Shown: positions 38,701 to 64,000 of the stretch, one piece after another
How positions within the stretch are numbered: position 1 is the first letter of the stretch
Layout of the letters: each line of letters begins with the position of its first letter
Origin: Okapia johnstoni
Lineage: Eukaryota > Chordata > Mammalia > Artiodactyla > Giraffidae
Assembly (NCBI GenBank): GCA_024291935.2
Contig: CM044316.1
Coordinates: forward strand, 8,734,501-8,798,500
Direction: 5' to 3'
Length of the DNA: 64,000 bases
Made by a program: the position numbers and the translations under genes
The notes under the pieces: generated by a model
Told to the model about the DNA's origin: nothing
The model's input: the letters and a program-made list of their open reading frames with translations, nothing else
The model's database searches: none

Positions 38701-41700
38701 AGCAGACTTCAGTAGCTGTGGCACATGGGCTCAGTAGTTGCGGCGCATGGAGTTAGTTACTCTGAGACATGTTGGGATCGTCCTGGACCAGGCATGGAAC
38801 CCGTGTCTCCTGCATTGCAGGTGGATTCTTATCTACTGTGCCACCAGGGTAGTCCTGTTTGTGTTTTGGGGGTGGGCAGGAAACAGGTTCTCCAGCTAGT
38901 TCAACCACCATAATTTATTTTACGTTTTTCATCATATCGTTGGTCTGGGTTTTGTTTTCTTACATAGTGGAGGAGCATTTTGTGCAGCGGTTAGATGATA
39001 AAGTTAAGGCGTAAAGACAAAACAATGGAATCCATTTACCCTTGGAATTACTTAGAAGGCTAGGCATACGTTACACATGTGTGACCATGTCTCATATTCA
39101 GTAGGAATGAATTTGTGCTGTTTGTGATTGATGTCCCCACATCTCATTCAAAATAATGAAGTCACTTCAGGATGCCTCTGCTTAAGTCACTTGTTGAAGG
39201 CAATTCCAATTTGTAGGTCCTTGTTTCAATCACCTTCTGTCTTCCATAGATGATTTTATCAACTCCTTAACTCTTATTATTTTTTAATATTTATTTATTT
39301 ATTTATTTGACTGCCCCGGGTCTTAGTCACAGCATGTGGAATCTCTTTAGTTGTGACATGCAAACTCGTATTAGCAGCATGTGGGATCTAGTTCCCTGAC
39401 CAGGGATTGAACCTGGGCCCGCTGCATTGGAAGCTCAGAGTCTTAGCCACTGGACCACCAGGGAAGTCCCTCAGCTCCTTAGTTCCTGAGTGAGTATTGT
39501 CGTCCTTGGTTAATTCTCTGGTTTATTTCTGACCTGAGTAGTGGGAACCATGTCAACCCATTCGCCTGACCACCTGGGTTTCTCTCTTCCAGTCTGCACC
39601 CACACAATCTTGTTTAGGTTTTGCCAACAGGTGGTTTTGGTTTTTGGCCATTCCATGCCAAATTTGGGATCTCAGTTCCCTGACAACCGGGCCACAGCCG
39701 TGGAAGACAGGAATCCTAACCACTAGGCAACCAGGGAACTCCGTTGCCAACAATATTGAAAGCTGACTGCCTGTCGCATACACCAGGGGCTATTCTATTA
39801 AAATCTCCCTTTTGTATCCACCCTCAGCACAATAGTTAGGCTTCTCAGGTGGCTCAGTGGTAAAGAATCTGCCTGCCAATGTAGGAGACTCCGATTTGAT
39901 CCTTGGTTGGGAAGATCTCCGGGAGGAGGAAATGGCAGCCCACTCCAATATTCTTGCCTGGAGAATTCCATGGACAGAGGAGCCTGGAGGGCTACAGTCC
40001 ATGGGGTCACAAGGGTCGGACGCAGCTTAACGACTGAGCACAGATACAACACATTAGTTAAGTGCATTAAGTGCATTAGTTATGTGACTCCACTGATGAT
40101 GGGGAAGGTGGCCAGAAGAAAAGATACCAAATGATAGAACTGTGTCAGAAAGGTGAGAACAGAGCTAGCTTGTTTTCTGTTCATCCAAAAACATGTTATT
40201 TCTGGTTGTGTCACTACTTGTAGCAAAAATAAATCAGTAAGCTTAACTCTTTCCTGCAAATAAGAGACTGGAGTTTGACTGAAGACCCGTTCAGTCAAAT
40301 GGCCACCCACATCCTGTAGACCTGATAGGGTCCCTGAGTAGAAGGCCTGGGTGTCAGCTATGAAAGGACAGGAAACCAGTGTATCGAGGAAGGGCATGGA
40401 GCTCAGGTGACAGACCTCCATAGTCGTGGCCCGGCATTGCTGTGCTTCCAGAGTTGGGTGCTCTGGGACTTCCCTGGTGGTCCAGTGGCTGAGATGCTGA
40501 GCTTCCAATGCGGGGGGCTCAGGGTTCAATCCTTGGTTGGGTCACTAAGATCCCACATGCTGTGTGGCAAAGCCAAAAATAAAAATAAAAGTTAAAAAAG
40601 AGACTGCCACGGGTTTAAATTAGATTTAGGACACGATAAGATTAATAAGGAACAGGGGTCTAAGGATTATGAGAGGCCATTCCCCCTCCTCCTCACAAAC
40701 ACCTCAGGGAAAATTGAAATAACAGTTGGAAGGGAGACTTCTCAGGCCCTTGTAGACATGTACTCAATCGCTCAGTCATGTCCGACTCTTTGCGGCCCCA
40801 CAGACTGTAGCCCTCCAGGCTTCTCTGCCCATGGAATTTTCAGGCAAGAATCCTGGAGTGGGGTGTCATTTCCTTGTCCAGGGGATCTTCCCGACCCAGG
40901 GATGAGACCCAAGTCTCTTTCGTCTCCTGCATTGGCAGACAGATTCTTTACCAGTAGCCCCACTTATAGACATGGGGGTGACCTTATCCATTCTCAGCCC
41001 TACCCTCATTCAACTGCCCTCTCCCTCAGAGTAAACAGTCAGTTCAAATGACAGGTGTTTCTAATTTACCTATGTGTGTTTTAAAAGCAGAAACAATAAT
41101 GTTTCAGTTAGGAACTGTCTCAGGAAGACATGTGTTCCTTTGGCAAAATGCACTCCCAATTCATTTCCTAGGATGAGCCTTCTTAGAGGCATGTGATGTC
41201 CATACTGCCTGAAGGGCCAAGTGATTTTAGAAGGACTTCCCTGGGGGTCCAGTGGCTAAGACTCCGAGCTCCCAATGCAGGGGGCCCAGGTTCGATCCCT
41301 GGTCAGGAAACTAGATCCCACATGCCACAACAAAGAGTTCACAGGCCACAGCTAAGACCCAATGCAGCCAAATAAATAAATATTTTCTTAAAAAGGCACC
41401 AAAGTTGGGTGCTCTTGTGGGACACTAGACCAAGGAACAGGGCAACTTCTAAGACAGTGTGCTTCCTGTGAAAATCACAGCTTGTGAAACTTCTGCCCCG
41501 GCTGCTGGAGGCCGTAGGTTGTGTAATTTCAAAGAACCTAAAATAAGTTTCAGGTCTCCAGCCAGATTTCCCTGTACTAGCGTGACCTTGCCCCTGATAC
41601 ACTTGGCCCTCCTGCCAGAGCCCTCAGTCACTGGGAATTTCCTGTGTTTGACGGGTGGGGTCTCACGGAGCACTTTTCCTTTTATCTGGCCAGAAGAGAG

Positions 41701-44700
41701 CCAGGAATGGGGGTCCCCCAACTGGAAGTGGATGCCAGAGAGTTGGGGTTCAGGATGGCCTTAGGGTGCCACGTTTGTGGACTGAGTCGCTGTCACCTGA
41801 AGGTCCGAGAGCAGGTGTGACTTGGTGTTGGATCTGGAGGACCCGGGGACTGGCCGGCTCCCCCAGCGACCTCATCTCCCCCTCCTGCTGGCTGGCTCTC
41901 CGACCAGATTGCAACCCGCCGCCCTGCCCCAGTTGTTGAGGGATCTACTCAGTTCAGTGGCACCAGTCCCTGTGTGTGAAAGAGGATGCTGCCTCCTGTC
42001 CCAGCTCCCTGCTCTTCCCTCCTCAGCATGTCTCCGAGCCTCTGTCACGTGGCCCTTAATTCAGCCTCTGCCATACGGTTCACCCTCAGGCTCTGAGAGG
42101 CCTGAGTTGCCCTGGAGATGCAGAGTCAAGGTCACCTGGCCAAGCTAGGCCCACAGGAGAAATTTCCCCACTGGAAATAGAGCTTCGCACCTGCTCTGGT
42201 GACCAGCAACACAGTGCCTGGCACTGGGTGCCCAGTGGATGTCAGGTGTTCTTTATTAAAATTAAAAAAAAATTTTTTTTAACAGATTTTATTATCCATA
42301 GCAACCCTCCCAGGTTTTCCCCATTTTACAGATGCAGAAACTGAGGTATGGAGAGGTTAAAGAATTTCTCAAGGTCACAGGACAGAATAGGGATTCAAAC
42401 TTTGGCAGGTTACCTCCAGTGGATGTCAGGTGTCCTTGAGAATTAAAGTCTACCAATGTATTAAGGACCAATGCAAAACTACCATGAGAAGGCCCTTTCC
42501 CAGCTTTCTTGCTATTAAATTATTTCCGTTCCTAACACCCCATATCCTTGCAGACCTGGAGTGGAAGATCATTTATGTTGGCTCAGCTGAGAGCGAGGAG
42601 TTTGATCAAATCCTAGACTCAGTACTGGTTGGCCCTGTCCCAGCAGGGAGACACATGTTCGTCTTTCAGGTAAGAAAGACTTGGCCTTGGGCCCTGAAAC
42701 CTAGAAACGTCCTCTCTGAAACAAAAGCACACAGATGGTTCACTAGTCCGAGTTCAGGTTCAGATCCTGGCTCAGCTCTCAAGCACTGTCTGACCTCTCA
42801 AAGGTAGTTCAGACATCTCCCATCTCTATTACATCATAGCTGTTACCATGAGCCACCAATTCACAGCTGATTCTTGTTACTCAACGGGATTTCTGTTCTG
42901 TGAAGTTGCTGTGGACACTGAATTAATGAATCCCAAACCATTGACCCGAGAGCAGCTGTCCCCAACCTTTTTGGCACCAGGCACTGATTTCCGGGAAGAC
43001 GATTTTTCCACGCACCCAGAGGGGTGGGGGGATGCTTTCGGGATGATTCAAGCACATTACATTTATTGTGCCCTTTATTTCTATTATCAGCTCCACCTCA
43101 GATATCATCAGGCATTAGATCCGGGAGGTTGGGAATCCCTGCCCTAGAGGAAATACAGTGTTAAGTTTCTGCAAGTCAACATTTTTGTCAACCGGTCAAT
43201 ACATAATCTTGTTTTATGTGTTTTTCTGTTTAAAGACACCTTATTTTGGATTTATTCACAGTGAACGCATGGCCCATAGGACTATAACTCATCCCTGAGC
43301 AAAGCTTACCTAATGTATGTGTTTTCTCTATAAGGTACATCCCTTCTTGCTTTTAGGAACATGGCAGCCCTCACTCAGCACCATGTTTAGGGCCCTTTTA
43401 AACAGCAAAATTACCAACAAAAATGCGGAAACTGTGACCTAGAGATAGCAAAAAAAAGACACATGTTTAGTCTGAGATTGCCTCACTCTGCCTCAACTAG
43501 GAACATGCACACTGAGCTACTCAGATCCCACCTGTGCTCTGTCCATGTCCTTCAATGACTGTGAAAGCTCCCAAATGTTGATTTGGGGGTTACAAATAAA
43601 TTTGACAAATAGTTGAATTTTCAAATATGGAATGTGTGAATAATGAGGATCCAGTGTAGCTCGTAAGTGGCTCCAATCCAGCATCATGGGTTTCCCCAGT
43701 GACTCAGGGGTAAAGAACTCACCTGCAGTGCAGGAGATGCCAGTTTGATCCCTGGGTGAGAAAGATTCCCTGAAGCAGGAAACAGTAGCCCACTCAGTAA
43801 TCTTGCCTGGGAAATCCCATGGGCAGAGCAGCCTGGAGGGCTACAGTCCGTGGGGTCACAGAAGAGTCGGATACAACTTAGAAACTAAACAACAATCCAG
43901 CATCACAGGGGTTGTCAGCAGTGGAGATTTCCTATGATTCTTAGGCACAGTAAAGTTTAAGAGCCATGGCTCAAATCCATTCACTTACCTAATCCTGGCC
44001 ATTCCTGCCCCAATCTCAGCAACCTCGTCCCATCACCTAACTCCTTGCCCACCTCTGCCCCATCCACTGGCCGCCCCATCTACTCTACCCCGCGACAGGG
44101 CCGGCTTCCTGGGCATGCGACCAATGCAGGCACACAGGGCCCCACACTTGCTATAATGTTCTGCCATCACTGGCTGAAACTTAACTAATTTTTGAACCCG
44201 AGGCCCCACGGTTTGATGTTGTGTTAGTCTCCTTTTGCACCAGTTGTATAGCTGGTCCTGTCCTTAGCGACACCCCCCAAAATCTGTCCACTTCTGTCCT
44301 TCTCTAAGGCCTGGTCTAAGCCACCGTCCTCTCTCCAGGATGACTTCTGTAGCCTCCTGCCTGGTCTCCCGACTCCCACTTAGCTCTTTTCCTATTGCAG
44401 CTGCACTGACCTCCGGAGTAGAATTTTCAGATGGAATGATCAATGCCATACCTATCTCTTGCTAAATATCCTCAACCTTTCCCAAGCCTTTAACTCACTG
44501 ATACCTACCTGCTCACCTCTTCAGCCTCTTTTTATACTGCTCTCCACCTTGCTTCTCAGGTGGCTCAGTGGTAAAGAATCCCTCTACCAATGCAGGAGAC
44601 GCGAGTTCGATCCCTGGATTGGGAAGATCCCCTGGAGAAGGAAACAGCATCCCACTCCAGCATTCTTGCCTGGGAAATCCCATGGACAGAGAAGCCAGGC

Positions 44701-46310
44701 GGGCTAACAGTCCATGGGGTTGCCAAAGAGTCGGACACAACTAAGCAACTAAACAACAACAACCCCCTTGCTTATTACATTCCTCCTCGACGCCATATAC
44801 CTCTCCTTGGTGGCATCTGCCCCATTCGGCACTTTACAGGCATTGGCATGATGGATTCTGTCTCCCCCCCTCAACTGAAAACTCCTCAGAGCAGAGACCA
44901 CCCTTTTGGCTCTGTAAATACACATTGCTTGAGAATCATACTACCAGTTAAGACGAGACTGTCAGTACTCAAGCCCAGCATGTGTTTCCCCAGGCGGATG
45001 CCCCCAACCCATCCCTCATCCCTGAGACTGATGCCGTGGGAGTGACTGTGGTCCTCATCACCTGCACCTACCATGGACAGGAGTTCATCCGAGTCGGCTA
45101 CTATGTCAACAATGAGTACCTCAGCCCTGAGCTGCGCGAGAACCCGCCCCTGAAACCAGACTTCTCTCAGGTGGGGCTCTTCTCCATGCTTCCTGCTTCA
45201 GACAGGCTGGCTCCTTTGCACCTGGGGGTAGTTGAGTCCTTGGAATTGGGAGCCAAGCTCACTTACTAAGGTTTTCAAGTGGTGCTCAGCTCTGACAGCA
45301 CCATGCTGGAACAAGAGAGAGAAAGGTCTTTGTTTCTCAGAACTTTGCCTCACAGTATCAAGATTAGATAGGCCCCAGGACTTCCCTGACGGTCCAGTAG
45401 TTAAGACTCTGCACTTCCAATGCAGGGGCCATGGGTTCAATCCCTAGTTGGGGAACTAAGATCCTGCATGCCACGCAGTACAGCCGAAATAAAAACAATA
45501 ATATATTCTTTCTCAAGCCTTTATCAAATGTAGTAGAAAAGCTTTTGTGTGTGTGTGTGTATATACACATTACATATATATAGTATATGTAATGTATATA
45601 TTTTAGAAAACTTATGAATTTTTGCCTAACTAAAAAATTTATGACATTTTGATTCTACTTGTTTGACTTAGTATGAATAGAATACTAGATTTCCAATTTA
45701 AAAAAAAACAGATATGCTACAAGCAACCAAGGTTTACTGTATATAGCACAGGGAACTATAGTCAATATCTTATAATAACCTATAATGGAAAATAATCTGA
45801 AAAAGAATATATGTGTGTAACTGAATCACCTTGCTGTGCACCTGAAACACTGTAAGTCAACTATACTTCAATAAAATATATATATTAAGAAAAAAAATAA
45901 TGATAAAATTAAGATTTGATAGGCCCCAGCCCTAAGTCATGGTACACAGGCATTCCCTGGAGTTGTACACATATTGTTGATGGTAATGGAATAAGCAAAG
46001 TCGGCTCTTCCTAGGCTTCGGGAGGGGGTCTGAGAGTGCACTGTTTTGTGGGAGGAATACGAGAGCATGCTAACGAGGGTTGGTGTTCCTTTTCCTGCCC
46101 CAGCTCCAGCGGAACATCTTGGCCTCAAACCCCCGGGTGACTCGCTTCCACATCAACTGGGACAACAACATGGACAGGCTGGAGGCCATAGAGAACCAGG
46201 ACTCCACCCTGGGCTGCGGTCTCCCCCTCAGCTGCACCCCCATCAAGGGCCTGGGTCTCCCTGGCTGCATCCCGGGCCTCCTCCCTGAGAACTCCATGGA
46301 CTGCATCTAA
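35603..46310 (+). CDS. ASF1B: ASF1B histone H3-H4 chaperone (four coding exons)
   Basis: Nuclear chaperone that binds the H3-H4 dimer and hands it to CAF-1 or HIRA during replication-coupled and independent nucleosome assembly. Exons 35603-35711, 42554-42669, 44994-45170 and 46104-46310 join to 609 nt, that is 202 residues plus TAA, the usual length. The start ATG gives [15 protein letters not shown], the invariant N-terminus. Key residues present: Asp54, Val94 (GVTV) and Arg108 on the H3-binding face. The B-specific tail ends [10 protein letters not shown], whose Ser198 is a known Tousled-like kinase site. All junction phases agree. The promoter looks cell-cycle regulated. No damage seen. 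Confidence 0.98.
37457..37730 (-). mobile_element. CHR-2-like long SINE (antisense)
   Basis: 'tttggctgagctggatcttc' to 'ctgcaccaccagggaaatcc'. Confidence 0.88.
38566..38855 (-). mobile_element. CHR-2-like long SINE (antisense)
   Basis: 'gttcggctgcggtgggtctt' to 'ctgtgccaccagggtagtcc'. Confidence 0.88.
39288..39470 (-). mobile_element. CHR-type SINE (antisense)
   Basis: ATTT-rich tail, then 'tagttccctgaccagggatt' and 'ggaccaccagggaagtccc'. Confidence 0.9.
39633..39742 (-). mobile_element. CHR-type SINE fragment (antisense)
   Basis: 'tttttggccattccatgcca' to 'ggcaaccagggaactcc'. Confidence 0.8.
39838..40043 (+). mobile_element. Bov-tA SINE
   Basis: 'aggcttctcaggtggctcag' to 'cagcttaacgactgagcac'. 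Confidence 0.92.
40466..40592 (+). mobile_element. CHR-type SINE
   Basis: 'gggacttccctggtggtcca' head; A-rich tail 'aaaaataaaaataaaag'. Confidence 0.92.
40755..40970 (-). mobile_element. Bov-tA SINE (antisense)
   Basis: 'gtagacatgtactcaatcgc' to 'agattctttaccagtagccc'. Confidence 0.9.
41233..41384 (+). mobile_element. CHR-type SINE
   Basis: 'aggacttccctgggggtcca' to tail 'ccaaataaataaatatt'. Confidence 0.92.
42280..42425. repeat. MIR fragment
   Basis: 'ccattttacagatgcagaaa' then 'ctcaaggtcacaggacag'. Ends about 130 bp before ASF1B exon 2. Confidence 0.65.
42554..42669 (+). CDS. ASF1B: ASF1B coding exon 2
   Basis: 116 nt, [16 protein letters not shown] to RHMFVFQ, acceptor 'ttgcag', donor 'gtaaga', phases 1/0. 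Contains Asp54 of the histone-binding surface. Confidence 0.97.
42943..43140 (+). repeat. Internally deleted DNA-transposon-like repeat
   Basis: 'tccccaacctttttggcacc' and 'ttcgggatgattcaagcaca' match a common eutherian nonautonomous element whose ends are complementary ('ggttgggaatccctg'). Family name uncertain. Confidence 0.5.
43688..43896 (+). mobile_element. Bov-tA SINE
   Basis: 'gggtttccccagtgactcag' to 'agaaactaaacaacaa'. Confidence 0.9.
44548..44763 (+). mobile_element. Bov-tA SINE
   Basis: 'ccttgcttctcaggtggctc' to 'gcaactaaacaacaacaac'. About 230 bp before ASF1B exon 3. Confidence 0.92.
44994..45170 (+). CDS. ASF1B: ASF1B coding exon 3
   Basis: 177 nt, [16 protein letters not shown] to PPLKPDFSQ, phases 0/0. 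Holds the core histone-binding strand with Val94 and Arg108. Confidence 0.97.
45378..45503 (+). mobile_element. CHR-type SINE
   Basis: 'aggacttccctgacggtcca' to 'gccgaaataaaaacaataa'. Confidence 0.92.
45546..45604. repeat. TG/TA microsatellite
   Basis: Alternating GT then TA units. Confidence 0.8.
45700..45893 (+). repeat. Ruminant L1 3' end
   Basis: 'ctgtatatagcacagggaac' and 'gtcaactatacttcaataaa', the usual terminus of ruminant L1. Confidence 0.8.
46104..46310 (+). CDS. ASF1B: ASF1B terminal coding exon 4
   Basis: 207 nt with TAA at 46308-46310. [19 protein letters not shown] to [10 protein letters not shown]. Confidence 0.97.
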   Translation, partial: LQRNILASNPRVTRFHINWDNNMDRLEAIENQDSTLGCGLPLSCTPIKGLGLPGCIPGLLPENSMDCI

Positions 46311-47325
46311 CTGTGGGACTCCAGGCCCTATTTGGGCCTAGCTGGGACCACGGCCAGTCTCTCCTGGCACATCTGGAAGGGGCAGCCAGGCCTCTCGGAG
46401 AGCATCAGGAAGGCCATATGGAGGACTTTGGGGCCATCAGCTATATCCAGGCAAGTCAAACTAGGCCCCCAGGAAGGAAGGGGCTTCTGGTCTTTCCTAG
46501 CCCTGGCCCAGAGGATCATCTCACCTCTACTGCCCAGGCCTGAAAGAGCCTGGTACTTCAGTTCTTAGTTCTTTCTGTCTTGTGTCCTTTCTCTCTTCTA
46601 CACACACTATAAACTCCACCTGTGGGCCATTGTGTCACCGTCGTCCCAGGACTGCCACTGACCCAAAACTTTTCCCACAGACCTCCCTGGCCTGCCTTGA
46701 GGCTTTGTTGGTCAGTGCCTGGCAAGCCTCCGACCCTGTTGGGCCAAAGGCTCTGCCATGCATTTTCCTTCCCAACCATCTGAGCAGATCCACCCAGCTG
46801 CCTGGAGTCCCAGGCCAGGAGTCTTGGTAGAAGATAGACTCGGACACAATTTCTGTCCTTTTGCCAGGATGATTTTTAAGTCTTTTCAATTCAGTAGCCC
46901 TCTGGAAAACTCTGTTCCCAAAAAGGTGATCAGCAGGATGCTGCGGTAAGATGGTTGACTCTCCTTTGGGTCACAACCACCTTCCTCTTGCCTCCCAACT
47001 GGATCTGGCTTTCCCTGGAGGCTGCCCCTTGGAGACAATGGTGCGTTGGAGGGGCCTACTGTTCTCAGTCTGTCTCTATATTGGTGTCAGGACCCCTCTG
47101 CTTCTGGCTGCCTTGATCTGCACTCTGCCAAGACCTCATGTTCTCAGGCCAGAGTGCAGACCAAGGAAGCAGTAGGGACCCTGAAAACCTTCCCCTGCCA
47201 TGCTCCTCTCCCTCACCCCTATTCCCTCGCTGCTATGTGGATGCTGTTGTGATTGCTGTTTGTGTATTAAAGGGTTTTTATATTAAATGTTTGGTTGGTC
47301 TGAAAATAAAGAGCACTTCATCTAG
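46311..47325 (+). other. ASF1B: ASF1B 3' UTR
   Basis: About 1.0 kb of repeat-free sequence ending after AATAAA at 47305-47310. Confidence 0.8.
47305..47310 (+). promoter_or_regulatory. ASF1B: ASF1B polyadenylation signal AATAAA
   Basis: Canonical hexamer 995 bp after the stop codon, followed by TCT/TTGT-rich sequence (47330-47345). Confidence 0.85.
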
Positions 47326-47704
47326 ACTCTTTCTGCTTTTGTCTCCAGTAGGCTGAGGCAGCTTTGTCTATCTCTTCTCATGATGGGGGCGGGGGGGGGG
47401 GAACTCTTGCCTCAACCAGTAGGTTGACTGCCCCTTTCTCCCTTACTCAGCTTCTTTTTATAGTCCTGGCATAGTTGTATTCCAGACTGAGGTCCAGGAA
47501 GGGACTTTTCTTTGTCAAAACTTAAGCAACCCAGCTGTTCTGTAGATAGAGCATAACCAGTGATCTTTCAGATTTGTCATGACCTTGACCCACCAGAAGA
47601 AATTAACATTGCTCTCTGAGGACCCACATATCAATACTTGTATTAAATTTCACTTAAACTTACTTCGTAACTCCACATCCCCAGGTGAAGTGGTGAGCCA
47701 TTTC

Positions 47705-47832
47705 CCTATGCTGCTGCTAAGTCACTTCAGTCGTGTCCTACTCTGTGCGACCCCATAGACGGCAGCCCACCAGGCTCCACTGTCCCTGGGATTCTCCAGG
47801 CAAGAACGCTGGAGGGGGGTGCCATTGCCTGC
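47705..47832 (-). mobile_element. Bov-A2-type SINE fragment (antisense)
   Basis: 'tgctgctgctaagtcacttc' to 'ggggggtgccattgcct'. Confidence 0.88.
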
Positions 47833-48141
47833 TCTGCATTTCCCCATAATGCACAGGAAAACCCAGATTTCTCTCCCTGAAACTATGGTGGACTTAGGAA
47901 CATGGGTCTAGACGGCTGCTGGGTGGGGTGTACAGGTCATACCAGTCCAGACTCACAGCAGCCAGTTGGCTTGTAGACCTGAGACCAGTCAGCCTCCCCA
48001 AGCTGAGGGGGGCTAGCTCATCCAGTCCCCTGCCCCTGGCATCACCTCCTGTTTGGGCTTTCCTCTACCTCAGTGGTTCTCAACTGGGCAGCAGTTTTGC
48101 CCCCAACCAGGGCACATTTAACAATGTCTAGAGATGGTTTT

Positions 48142-48415
48142 GGAGAAGGCAATGGCAACCCACTCCGGTACTCTCGCCTGGAGAATCCCATGGATGGAGG
48201 AGCCTGGTGGGCTGCAGTCCATGGGGTCGCTGAGGGTTGGACACTACTAAGTGACTTCACTTTCACTTTTCCTTTCATGAATTGGAGAAGGAAATGGCAA
48301 CCCACTCCGGTGTTCTTGCCTGGAGAATCCTGAGGACGGGGGAGCCTGGTGGGGTATGGGGTCGCACAGAGTCGGACATGACTGAAGCGACTTAGCAGCA
48401 GCAGCAGCAGCAGCA
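48142..48415 (+). mobile_element. Bov-A2 SINE (two Bov-A units)
   Basis: Two units each starting 'ggagaaggcaatggcaac' or 'ggagaaggaaatggcaac' and a (GCA)n tail. Copies of 'atggtttt' on both sides look like target duplications. Confidence 0.9.
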
Positions 48416-48423
48416 ATGGTTTT

Positions 48424-48650
48424 GGGCTTCCCAGGTGGCACTAGTGGTAAAAGAACCTGCCTGCCAATGCAGGAGACTTAAGAGATGAGGGTTCAATCTC
48501 TCCCTCCGGAAGATCCCCTGGAGAAGGAAATGGCAACCCACTCTACCTACTGTTCTTGCCTGGAGGATCCCGTGGACAGAGGAGCCTAAAGGGCTCCAGT
48601 CGATAGTGTTGCACAGAGTTGGACACGACTGAAGCGACTTAGCATGGCAG
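48424..48650 (+). mobile_element. Bov-tA SINE directly after Bov-A2
   Basis: 'gggcttcccaggtggcacta' to 'gaagcgacttagcatggca', again followed by 'agatggtttt'. Confidence 0.9.
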
Positions 48651-48785
48651 AGATGGTTTTAGTTGTCACAGGTAGCAGAGGAAAAGGAGGCTCTACTGGC
48701 ATGGGGTGGGGATACTGCTGAACACTCTACAATGTACAAGGCAGTGCCCCACCCCCAGCCCAGCATAGACTGGGCCAGCCCCGAA

Positions 48786-48865
48786 TGTCACAAACGTGGC
48801 GGTGGGAAACTGACCGTCCTCACGCTGTCACAAACGTGGCGGTGGGAAACTGACCGTCCTCACGC
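48786..48865. repeat. Perfect 40-bp tandem duplication
   Basis: Two identical units 48786-48825 and 48826-48865, each starting 'tgtcacaaacgtggcggtgg'. Confidence 0.96.
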
Positions 48866-48897
48866 TGTCTGTATTTAAAGGGGACCCTGAAGGAAGA

Positions 48898-49110
48898 GGG
48901 GCTTTCCAGGTGGTAAAGGATCTGCCTGCCTTTAGAGGACACACAAAAGACGCAGGTTCAATTCCTGGATTGGGAAGATCCCCTGGCGGAGGAAATGGCA
49001 ACCCACTCCAGTATTCTTACCTGGATAATCCCATGAACAGAGGAGCCTGGTGGGCTACAGTCCATGGGGTCACAAAGTCGAACACGACTAATCACGCACG
49101 CACGCACGCT
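48898..49110 (+). mobile_element. Bov-tA SINE
   Basis: 'ggggctttccaggtggtaaa' to an (ACGC)n end near 49095-49110. The head lacks part of the tRNA-like A-box region. Confidence 0.88.
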
Positions 49111-49169
49111 GAAGGAAGGGGCATCTTGCTACTCCTCTGTTGCGGGAGATGAGGTTCCTTTTGCACTAC

Positions 49170-49285
49170 CCAGAGGGAATCCTCAACCTGGCTGTGCCCC
49201 AGATTCCTCATCTGTAAAATGGGAATGATGATAATAGTACCTATGTGATAGGAGTGTGGTGCGAGGTAATGTATTTAACAAGTGC
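49170..49285. repeat. MIR-like fragment next to PRKACA promoter
   Basis: 'cctcatctgtaaaatgggaa' and following text are MIR-like. Confidence 0.6.
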
Positions 49286-49481
49286 CAGCTCTTACGGCGG
49301 GCGGGCGCGGAGAGACGCGGGAAGCAGGGGCTGGGCGGGGGTCGCGGCGCCTCAGCCAGCGCAGCCAACCCGAGGGGCCGCCGCCGCCGCCGCCGCCCAG
49401 CGCGCTCCGGGGCCGCGGGCCGCCTCCAGCACCCGCCGCGCCGCAGCTCCGGGACCGGCCCCGGCCGCCGCCGCCGCCGCG

Positions 49482-64000
<14,519 letters not shown>

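Larger units (their letters stand above)
35712..42553 (+). other. ASF1B: ASF1B intron 1
   Basis: 6.8 kb. The first kilobase is C-rich without repeats; then MIR-like DNA near 36690-36790, several antisense CHR SINEs (37457-39742), Bov-tA and CHR copies (39838-41384) and a MIR at about 42280-42425. No gene inside. Confidence 0.75.
42670..44993 (+). other. ASF1B: ASF1B intron 2
   Basis: 2.3 kb with a DNA-transposon-like piece (42943-43140) and two Bov-tA SINEs. No gene inside. Confidence 0.7.
45171..46103 (+). other. ASF1B: ASF1B intron 3
   Basis: 933 bp with a CHR SINE, a TG/TA microsatellite and an L1 3' end. Confidence 0.75.
47326..49290. other. Intergenic region ASF1B-PRKACA
   Basis: 2.0 kb composed largely of Bov-A2 and Bov-tA SINEs and a 40-bp tandem duplication, ending in a MIR-like fragment that borders the PRKACA CpG island. 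Confidence 0.75.

Overview
The window is nuclear DNA of a ruminant, most likely a bovid. The evidence is the density of Bov-tA/Bov-A2 SINEs, CHR-type tRNA-derived SINEs and a BovB (RTE) LINE fragment, together with spliced genes of clear mammalian type. Three protein genes lie head-to-tail on the + strand: ADGRL1 (latrophilin-1), ASF1B (histone chaperone) and PRKACA (PKA catalytic subunit alpha). From general knowledge this is the same gene neighbourhood as human 19p13. I cannot separate cattle, sheep and goat by eye.

Layout. 1-17355 is the 3' part of ADGRL1. It holds a 15-nt microexon (KVEQK), the large olfactomedin exon, the Ser/Thr-rich linker and hormone-receptor motif, the GAIN/GPS exons, five exons coding the seven membrane helices, and the cytoplasmic-tail exons including an 18-nt microexon. 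All exon phases join and give 1342 residues to the stop. The signal peptide and lectin exons lie upstream of the window. The 3' UTR runs to about 20540. 20541-34430 is intergenic and built from layered repeats: a Tigger-like DNA transposon with nested SINEs, L1, L2, MIR and MER5A-like pieces, a BovB 3' end, and an inverted pair of about 270-bp repeats. 34430-35720 is a CpG-rich promoter with an array of CCAAT boxes and a CHR-like element. ASF1B occupies 35603-47325 with four coding exons and a complete 202-residue product.

PRKACA begins at 49482 and runs off the right edge inside intron 8. Exon 1 (C-alpha-1), a sperm-type alternative first exon (C-alpha-2, starting MASNPND), and exons 2, 4, 5, 6, 7 and 8 are present. 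Exon 3, which carries the glycine-rich loop and the ATP-binding lysine, is absent. Only its acceptor and first nine bases can be recognised, at 57761-57771, directly followed by repeat-derived sequence. This is the most important anomaly here and is probably an assembly deletion, though a real deletion allele cannot be excluded from the sequence alone.

The three genes do not form one pathway: a synaptic adhesion GPCR, a replication-linked H3-H4 chaperone, and the effector kinase of cAMP signalling. I found no RNA gene, CRISPR array or bacterial-type element.
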